Below are positions 6,619 to 11,138 of a stretch of 11,138 bases of DNA, piece after piece (the stretch's first letter is position 1; each line of letters begins with the position of its first letter). The notes under the pieces were generated by a model that had not been told where the DNA came from, did not search any database, and saw nothing but the letters and a program-made list of their open reading frames with translations. This stretch comes from DATEVL01 sp964448245. Lineage in GTDB: Bacteria; Chloroflexota; Anaerolineae; Anaerolineales; E44-bin32. A program made the translations under genes and the position numbers. The stretch is from NCBI GenBank assembly GCA_964448245.1, contig CAYUWF010000076.1, positions 1-11,138 on the forward strand, read 5' to 3'.

Positions 6619-6654
6619 GAAGAAAAAGACCGACCCGGATTTACCGGGCGGTCT
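6619..6654 (-). terminator. Intrinsic (Rho-independent) terminator for the quinone oxidoreductase gene
   Basis: Read on the minus strand, AGACCGCCCGG (6654-6644) and CCGGGTCGGTCT (6638-6627) form an 11-bp stem with one bulged base and the loop TAAAT. TTTTTCTTCC follows, reading on from the last stem base. It lies about 85 bases beyond the stop of the oxidoreductase gene, and also blocks antisense transcription into the convergent deaminase gene. Confidence 0.85.
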
Positions 6655-6740
6655 GTGTGATCTCGTGGGAGATTCGGGGTGCGGGCGGGGCGGCGGGTCT
6701 ACTGGACCGACCGTCCGCCGTCGTGCGACCCGGGGCGAGG

Positions 6741-7682
6741 TCAGTCCATGGCCTGCAGAATGAGTTTCCCCCGTGTGTGCTTGCCTTCGATCATGTTGTG
6801 CACTCTGCCGACCTCGGAGAGCGGGAAGGTGCCGGACACATGCGGCCTGACGGTCCCCGCGTCCACGAGCGCGCCGAGTTCGGTCAGCGTCTTCCCAATA
6901 GGGGGGTTGGCATAGACCATCGCCTGCCGCACACCGTAGGACTCGGCCGTCTCCTGCGACGGGGGTTGAACGGTCGAAACGAGGATACCGCCCTTCTTGA
7001 GGGTCTTCCAGGAGCGCTCCTGCGTGTCGCCGCCTATGATGTCGAGAACAACGTCGACGTCGTGCGCCTCGGACTCGAACGGGGTGGTGGCGTAGTTGAT
7101 GATGTGATCGACCGGAAGCTCTCGCAGGAAGTCGATGTTCTTGGAGGCCGTCCCGATCACCTTGGCGCCGCGCCACTTGGCCAACTGAGTCGCGACGTGG
7201 CCGACGCCTCCGGCGGCGCCATGAATGAGGACGGTTTGGCCCGGAGCCAGAGCCGCAAGCTCGAAGAGGGCCTGCCACGCCGTCAGGGCAACGTGGGGCA
7301 GCGCGGCGGCCTGGGCGTGGTCTAGCGAGGCCGGCGTGGCGGCTACATCGGAGACGGGAAGAACGGCGTACTCGGCGTTCGTCCCGTCCCGGCTTACCCC
7401 TCCGCGACCGTAGACGGACGCGCCGAGCGCGAACGTGTTCGCCCCGGGGCCCAGCGCCTCTATCGTGCCGGCGACATCGGTCCCCAGAACGAGAGGGAAG
7501 CTGGGCTGGAAGTAGCCTGCCAGGTAGCCCGCCCGCAGGGCACAGTCAAACGGATTGACGGTGGTGGCATGTACCCGGACCAGAACCTCGTCGGGGCCCG
7601 GCTCCGGGCGCGGCGCGTCCTCGTAGTGGAGCACATCCGGCCCGCCGTATGCATGGATACGGACCGCTTTCATTGTGGGCAT
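6741..7682 (-). CDS. NADP-dependent oxidoreductase, quinone-oxidoreductase-like (zinc-free MDR family)
   Basis: Predicted 313-residue cytosolic medium-chain dehydrogenase. Its N-terminal substrate domain opens MPTMKAVRIHAYGGPDVL and has TVNPFDCALRAG at 41-52 and LVLGTDVAGTIE at 65-74, typical of quinone oxidoreductase and crotonyl-CoA reductase-like members. The nucleotide-binding fold has VLIHGAAGGVGHVATQLAKW at 151-170. The structural zinc cysteine cluster is absent, as in the quinone reductase branch. It would transfer hydride from NADPH to a quinone or enone; the true substrate cannot be read from sequence. GGAGA lies six bases before the ATG at 7682. A TATAAT box lies upstream and a strong terminator lies downstream, so it may be a single-gene transcript. 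Confidence 0.9.
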   Translation of the reverse strand: MPTMKAVRIHAYGGPDVLHYEDAPRPEPGPDEVLVRVHATTVNPFDCALRAGYLAGYFQPSFPLVLGTDVAGTIEALGPGANTFALGASVYGRGGVSRDGTNAEYAVLPVSDVAATPASLDHAQAAALPHVALTAWQALFELAALAPGQTVLIHGAAGGVGHVATQLAKWRGAKVIGTASKNIDFLRELPVDHIINYATTPFESEAHDVDVVLDIIGGDTQERSWKTLKKGGILVSTVQPPSQETAESYGVRQAMVYANPPIGKTLTELGALVDAGTVRPHVSGTFPLSEVGRVHNMIEGKHTRGKLILQAMD

Positions 7683-7714
7683 TTCGGGTCTCCATGGTGT
7701 GATTTGGAGACCGG

Positions 7715-7720
7715 ATTATA
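7715..7720 (-). promoter_or_regulatory. Probable -10 box for the quinone oxidoreductase gene
   Basis: TATAAT on the minus strand, 32 bases before the ATG at 7682, with room for a start site and the GGAGA ribosome-binding site. No consensus -35 is seen at 16-18 bases spacing. Confidence 0.45.
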
Positions 7721-7721
7721 C

Positions 7722-7913
7722 ATGGGGGACGCGGATGGCTCCGGAGCGGTGGACCCACTCCGAGAAGCCCGGCAGCCGGGCTGGATCACGGTTGCCGGCC
7801 TACTGAGAAACTCGCATGTCGAGACGATCGTGTCGTACGAAGGACGGGACGTACAGCCGCTCCTGGCAGATGACGAGACCTTTTCGGGGCGGTTCGTCCC
7901 CGGCGTTCCATAG
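7722..7913 (+). CDS. Possible small hypothetical protein, weak support
   Basis: A 63-codon plus-strand frame from ATG at 7722 in the gap between two minus-strand genes. The predicted product (MGDADGSGAVDPLREARQ at the start, ending GRFVPGVP) has an ordinary soluble-protein composition, unlike the arginine/proline-rich shadow frames common in this window. I recognise no family. A GGAGA lies 11 bases upstream, too far to be convincing. Its ATG overlaps the probable promoter of the divergent oxidoreductase. It may be chance or a gene remnant. Confidence 0.2.
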   Translation: MGDADGSGAVDPLREARQPGWITVAGLLRNSHVETIVSYEGRDVQPLLADDETFSGRFVPGVP

Positions 7914-7919
7914 CCTCGG

Positions 7920-8219
7920 CTAACCTCTTCCTCGATCGGCGAGGAGCGTGGCGAGGAAGACGACGTAGACGGCCAACGCCGCCAGGGCCAGAGCGTTGGC
8001 GACGGCCGCGGGGCCGGACGCCCACAGATAACAGGCCAGCGCCAGGAGCAGCCAGACCGCCGAATGGAACCAGCGCAGGATGATGTGGACGACGGCCGAC
8101 CGGGGCGGACCAGTGCGGTCCGGCTTGGGCTTGGGCCACTTGAAGTAGTAGGCGACGGCGACAGCCAGGCACAGGATGGCCCATGCCTGAAAGGGGAAGC
8201 CGAGGAAGGTTTCAGACAC
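7920..8219 (-). CDS. Small hypothetical membrane protein, three predicted helices
   Basis: Predicted 99-residue integral membrane protein that I do not recognise by family. Three hydrophobic segments lie at about 10-28 (ILCLAVAVAYYF), 46-67 (FHSAVWLLLALACYLW) and 71-94 (ALAALAVYVVFLATLL). They are joined by a basic, proline-rich loop at 28-41 (KWPKPKPDRTGPPR), which by the positive-inside rule should be cytoplasmic. The start is GTG with GAGG nine bases upstream. It follows the methyltransferase gene on the same strand after 122 bases, in which I see no promoter. Length and composition support a real gene; function is unknown. Confidence 0.7.
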   Translation of the reverse strand: MSETFLGFPFQAWAILCLAVAVAYYFKWPKPKPDRTGPPRSAVVHIILRWFHSAVWLLLALACYLWASGPAAVANALALAALAVYVVFLATLLADRGRG

Positions 8220-8341
8220 GCGTTGTTCCCTCGCGGCTCATCCTGGATATTCGGTCAGCGAAACTCCCACAACCGCGCCGGGGAAGCGACCTCGCCATTG
8301 TCTCACACGCCAAGTCGTCTAAGCCGGGCGGCAAGCGCGCT

Positions 8342-8866
8342 CTACTGACTAAGCGCCGAGTAGATTTCGCGCAAGAAGGAGCTGGGCTTGGCAGCGATCT
8401 TCTCGGTCGAGGCGAAGCCGCAGCGAAGCGCGAGCTCGCGCCACTTGCCGAAGGAGATCGGGAAGGGCACCCACGGGTTGCCTCGATCGGCGGCGTATTC
8501 GATCAGGATGAGGCGCCCGTTTAGCTTCAGGAGATCCCGCACTGCCCTGACGATCGGCTCCTTCTCTTTGTGGAAGTGGAGTGAGTTGGCCATCACGACC
8601 CCGTCGAGAGGCGGCAGGTCGAGCGGTTGGGTGAAGTCGGCGATCATGATTCGGAGTTCCTGGCCTGGAAACCGGGCGCGGCAGCGCCGGCGCAGTTCCG
8701 AAAGGGCATGCCTGTCCGTGTCGACCGCGTGAATGATGGACTGCGGTTCAAGCAGGTCCGCCAGCGCCAGCGTGAAGGCGCCTGTGCCGCAACCCAGGTC
8801 GGCCCAGACCCCACTTGGCGAGCCGACTCCCCCGCGCAGAAGGTCCACGTGGTCCTTGTGGTTCAT
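8342..8866 (-). CDS. Class I SAM-dependent methyltransferase
   Basis: Predicted 174-residue small Rossmann-fold methyltransferase. Motif I is WADLGCGTGAFTLALAD (21-37), the SAM-ribose acidic residue is Asp49 in HAVDTD, motif II-like Asp77 sits in IMIADF, and a post-motif LKLNGRLILIEY lies at 114-124. The C-terminal part (SFGKWRELALRCGF) resembles the ubiquinone/menaquinone-biosynthesis type methyltransferase fold, but there is no substrate domain, so the acceptor cannot be named. No clear Shine-Dalgarno sequence precedes the ATG at 8866. It starts 40 bases after the end of the interrupted membrane protein gene on the same strand, so it is probably cotranscribed. Confidence 0.88.
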   Translation of the reverse strand: MNHKDHVDLLRGGVGSPSGVWADLGCGTGAFTLALADLLEPQSIIHAVDTDRHALSELRRRCRARFPGQELRIMIADFTQPLDLPPLDGVVMANSLHFHKEKEPIVRAVRDLLKLNGRLILIEYAADRGNPWVPFPISFGKWRELALRCGFASTEKIAAKPSSFLREIYSALSQ

Positions 8867-8906
8867 GGCATCAGATCAGCACTCGCCTTAGGACTGACGC
8901 GAAACC

Positions 8907-10031
8907 CTAGGCCCCCAGGAAGCGCCCTAGGAGAGTCTGGATTGCCCAGACAGTTACGGGAAGAAGAAGTGCGGCGACCACGGCCCGTAACGCACCGGGC
9001 TGCCAGGGCCAGGTCGGAATCCTGCGCAGCGCGTTCTGTTCGATCTCCAGCGTGGCGACCGCCTTGTTGAGGTCGTCCATGTGGAGCAGACGGCCGCTGT
9101 CCATTCGCCGATGCAGTTCGCGGGTGGCGCCCTCGAAGCGTGTCGACGCGTTCGCCAGCCGCGCCTCCTTCTCTTGCACAAGACGGCGGTGGGCTCCCCA
9201 GAGCGGCCAGGCGAACGTCGTCACGGCGATGGCAACGAAGACCAGCGAAATGCCGATCTGGATGGCGTTGGACAGGTTAGCGGGATCCGTGATGGCCTAT
9301 AGCCCATAGACGAAAGCGATCACGCCAAGAGCGGTGTAGGCGCCGGGGAGGGATAGCGCGTACAGCGACTGCAGCTGGTAGATGTTGATGCGGGCGTGCG
9401 TCGTATAGATCCGGCTGACCTGCACCAGCTGATGGACGGTGTGATAGAGAAACAGGGGAATGAGCACATTGACGGGGATGAATACGATCAGCACAGATGC
9501 AGTGGACAGGGGAGTGCCGGCCGTTCCAGCCAGGAAACCCACAGTTGACCCCCTGGCCGGGTCGCCCAGCAGGGCGGCGGCGGTGAAGACGACGCCGGCG
9601 AGCGTGGCAAGCAGGGCCTGGCGCCGAGGGAGCGTTGTCACTTGATAGGCAAGTGTGTCGAATGTCGATCGGTCCTTGACGGAAGACCGGGCCCCTGCTT
9701 TGGCGAGTGACAGAAGAGGTCGGAACGAGGCAATGGCGGAACCGGCGGCCCGGTCGAGGTAGTGCATGAGGCCCAGGAAATAGGGCAGGCTGAACGCGAT
9801 AAACGCGTGCTGGCCATTGAAGGTCCACGGTGGGTAGGCTCCCTCGAGCCACTGCACGACGCTGATTTCGAGGATCATGGCGACGGCGAGGAGCAAGTAG
9901 AACCCCCAGGCCGGCCCGGGCAATCGGTCGACCAAATCGGTGAATCGGTCGAACCAACTCGGAGGATACGGGCGGACGAAGCTCCCCCCGGCAGGTGGCG
10001 AAGGCGTCTTGGAGCTGCGTCGTTTTGTCAT
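8907..10031 (-). pseudogene. Multi-pass membrane protein gene interrupted by an in-frame TAG
   Basis: The reading frame from ATG at 10031 gives 244 residues, meets TAG at 9299-9297, then continues in the same frame for 129 more codons to TAG at 8907. The N-part has hydrophobic helices at about 41-60, 76-92, 137-156, 178-198 and 230-243. The C-part supplies a sixth helix (IQIGISLVFVAIAVTTF), a charged coiled-coil-like stretch (RRLVQEKEARLANASTRF through LNKAVATLEIEQNALRRI), IPTWPWQPGALR and a last helix (VVAALLLPVTVWAIQTLL). The stop falls just after helix five and the sense continues smoothly across it. It therefore looks like a single nonsense change, a sequencing error, or a read-through site in an otherwise intact gene of about 374 residues. 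I recall similar unnamed proteins in Anaerolineae-type genomes; function is unknown. Separate translation of the C-part from a GTG at 9224 is possible but less likely. Confidence 0.8.
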
Positions 10032-10209
10032 TCACGCTCTCTTTCGAGGGCCACGGGCGATCAGGATGGCGCGCTGCTCTAGGAGTCTACTATTCCTGCC
10101 TTGGTTTGATTCAGGTTGGAGGAAACGTGGGGATGCGATGCCGCGGTGAAATGATCCGCCCTGGAAGCGCTCACAAGCATGACTCAGGCGAGCGGGACAA
10201 CAAGATTTC

Positions 10210-10303
10210 GTCATTCCCGCGGAGGCGGGAATCCAGAGTGATGGCGCCAAGCCTGGGCCACCGCCTCCCCTCCGGGATGCGAAGCGCGATTCGCGGGGGT
10301 GAC
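10210..10303. repeat. Short inverted-repeat element (REP/MITE-like)
   Basis: A hairpin ATTCCCGC (10213-10220)-GGAG-GCGGGAAT (10225-10232) lies at the left end. The outer ends GTCATTCCCGCG (10210-10221) and CGCGGGGGTGAC (10292-10303) are imperfect terminal inverted repeats (10 of 12). The core GTCATTCCCGCG plus GCGGGAATCC is a pattern seen in many bacterial intergenic repeats, for example the Neisseria dRS3-like type. No target-site duplication is evident. It sits in the 360-base gap 10032-10391 between two minus-strand genes. The rest of that gap shows nothing I can name. Confidence 0.6.
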
Positions 10304-10391
10304 AAACTATCGTGCATATGATGCTCGTGCTTCAGGTCGCCCCACACGTCCGCCGCGATCCGCAGGAAAGGCTCAGGGCCTGCCCTGGCGG

Positions 10392-11138
10392 TCACCCGGC
10401 TTCGCGGACGACCTCGATGACGATGTTCCCCTTCTTCTGCTCTGTCTCGGCGTAGCGGTGGGCCTCGACGATCTCGTTAAGCGAGAACCGCCGGTCGATG
10501 ACGGGTCGCAGCTTCCCGGCCTCGATCAACTCGCTGAGGAAGGGCAGGTCTTCCTTCGATCCGCCCTCCACCCCGAAAGTGACCTTCTTGCTGCTCGTCA
10601 TCGAAGTCCACAAGCCGCGGATGAGGTGGGACGTCTGAGGGTTGGCGAGGAGACAGCGCCCCTTGGGGCGAAGCGCTTGAAGGTGGCGGGAGAGCGGGAC
10701 TCGGCAAACGACGTCGAAGATCAGGTCATAGGCCTCGCCGCCCGAGGTGAAGTCCTTCTTGGCGTAGTCGATGACGTGATCTGCGCCGATCGAGCTCAGC
10801 ATGTCCAATTTTCCCGCGCGGTCCACGGCTGTGACCTCGGCCCCGAAGACCTTGGCCAGCTGCACGGCAAAGGTGCCGAAGCTGCCTCCCGCGCCGATGA
10901 TGAGGACCTCCTGTCCGCGCTGGATGTTCCCTTTGCGAAGGAACCTCAGGGCCTCGCTTCCTCCGTAGGGGACGGGGGCCGCCTCCGTGTACGTCATATC
11001 GGCAGGAATCTTTGCCAGCGCGCCGCCCTCTGGCTGTTCGCGCAGGCAGATGTACTCGGCATGCGCGCCAAGGCCGATCCCGGTCGTCCCAAAGACCCGG
11101 TCGCCCGGCGCGAACGACGTCACGTCCTTGCCGACGGC
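10392..11138 (-). CDS. Medium-chain NAD(P)-dependent dehydrogenase, 5' end beyond the window
   Basis: The visible 248 residues are the C-terminal three quarters of a medium-chain dehydrogenase/reductase (full members about 320-340). They begin inside the N-terminal domain (AVGKDVTSFAPGDRVFG) and contain the nucleotide-binding loop VLIIGAGGSFGTFAVQLAKV, then the acidic end of strand two (TAVDRAGKLDML) and SIGADHVIDYAKKDF. The last segment EQKKGNIVIEV is the typical end of the family. The zinc ligands would be in the missing part or are absent, so whether it is an alcohol dehydrogenase or a quinone-type reductase is open. It is a distant relative of the gene at 6741-7682 rather than a close duplicate. 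It is the most upstream gene of the minus-strand block visible here. Confidence 0.85.
   Translation of the reverse strand, partial: AVGKDVTSFAPGDRVFGTTGIGLGAHAEYICLREQPEGGALAKIPADMTYTEAAPVPYGGSEALRFLRKGNIQRGQEVLIIGAGGSFGTFAVQLAKVFGAEVTAVDRAGKLDMLSSIGADHVIDYAKKDFTSGGEAYDLIFDVVCRVPLSRHLQALRPKGRCLLANPQTSHLIRGLWTSMTSSKKVTFGVEGGSKEDLPFLSELIEAGKLRPVIDRRFSLNEIVEAHRYAETEQKKGNIVIEVVREAG

Noticed and set aside
7766..7782. AGCCCGG-CAG-CCGGGCT hairpin
   Set aside because: Only a 7-bp stem with no T-run on either strand, inside a gap without a gene end at that point; likely chance in GC-rich DNA.
7786..8184. A 132-codon minus-strand frame overlapping the small membrane protein
   Set aside because: Arginine- and proline-rich. 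The overlapping 99-residue frame has clean membrane helices and a ribosome-binding site.
8906..8931. Two CCTAGG copies around the end of the interrupted membrane protein gene
   Set aside because: They could form an imperfect stem, but no T-run follows on the minus strand, so a terminator call is not supported.
8907..9224. C-terminal part of the membrane protein as an independent gene starting at GTG 9224
   Set aside because: The same frame continues upstream with good sense coding to the TAG at 9299-9297, and the start would fall inside a membrane helix.
1..11138. CRISPR arrays, tRNA or rRNA genes, insertion sequence transposases
   Set aside because: I saw no regular direct repeats with spacers, no cloverleaf-like sequence, no rRNA segments and no transposase or integrase motifs on either strand.

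Overview
This is a GC-rich bacterial window with about ten genes. It has no rRNA, tRNA, CRISPR array or transposase that I can see. Gene content and phrasing suggest an uncultured Chloroflexota (Anaerolineae-like) lineage: a tandem pair of S1C proteases without signal peptides, a LuxR/NarL regulator with a WEPGW stretch, an MTA/SAH deaminase, and a multi-pass membrane protein with an IPTWPWQP motif. This assignment comes from memory of family style, not from a search, and is low to moderate confidence.

Layout. Positions 86-4215 hold four minus-strand genes. In transcription order they are a pyrimidine-nucleoside phosphorylase, a LuxR-type regulator with a degenerate receiver domain, an S1C protease with a PDZ domain, and a second S1C protease without one. 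The two protease genes overlap by one base. A plus-strand gene (4554-6527) diverges from the phosphorylase. It encodes an MTA/SAH-type deaminase fused to a C-terminal CYTH domain, the most unusual protein here. It converges at 6528-6740 with a minus-strand block. In transcription order that block is a membrane protein gene broken by an in-frame TAG (10031-8907), a small class I methyltransferase, a 99-residue membrane protein and an NADP-type quinone oxidoreductase ending at a good intrinsic terminator. The right edge carries the 3' part of another medium-chain dehydrogenase, cut by the window end.

Three of the four longest intergenic gaps (1600-1952, 2562-2907, 4216-4553) are each largely filled by a copy of one compound palindromic repeat of about 210-255 bp. 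Each copy has three successive hairpins. The tail of a fourth copy appears at position 1, and a simpler palindrome sharing the outer arm style lies at 6541-6592. The central hairpin arms differ between copies but still pair with each other. A different short inverted-repeat element lies in the fourth gap (10032-10391).

How the genes may work together. The phosphorylase and the deaminase fusion are divergent, share a promoter region with two facing TATAAT boxes, and both act on nucleosides, so a salvage role is plausible. The regulator and protease pair look like a stress or protein-quality-control group, although a repeat copy separates the regulator from the proteases. I see no functional theme linking the genes from 6741 onward.
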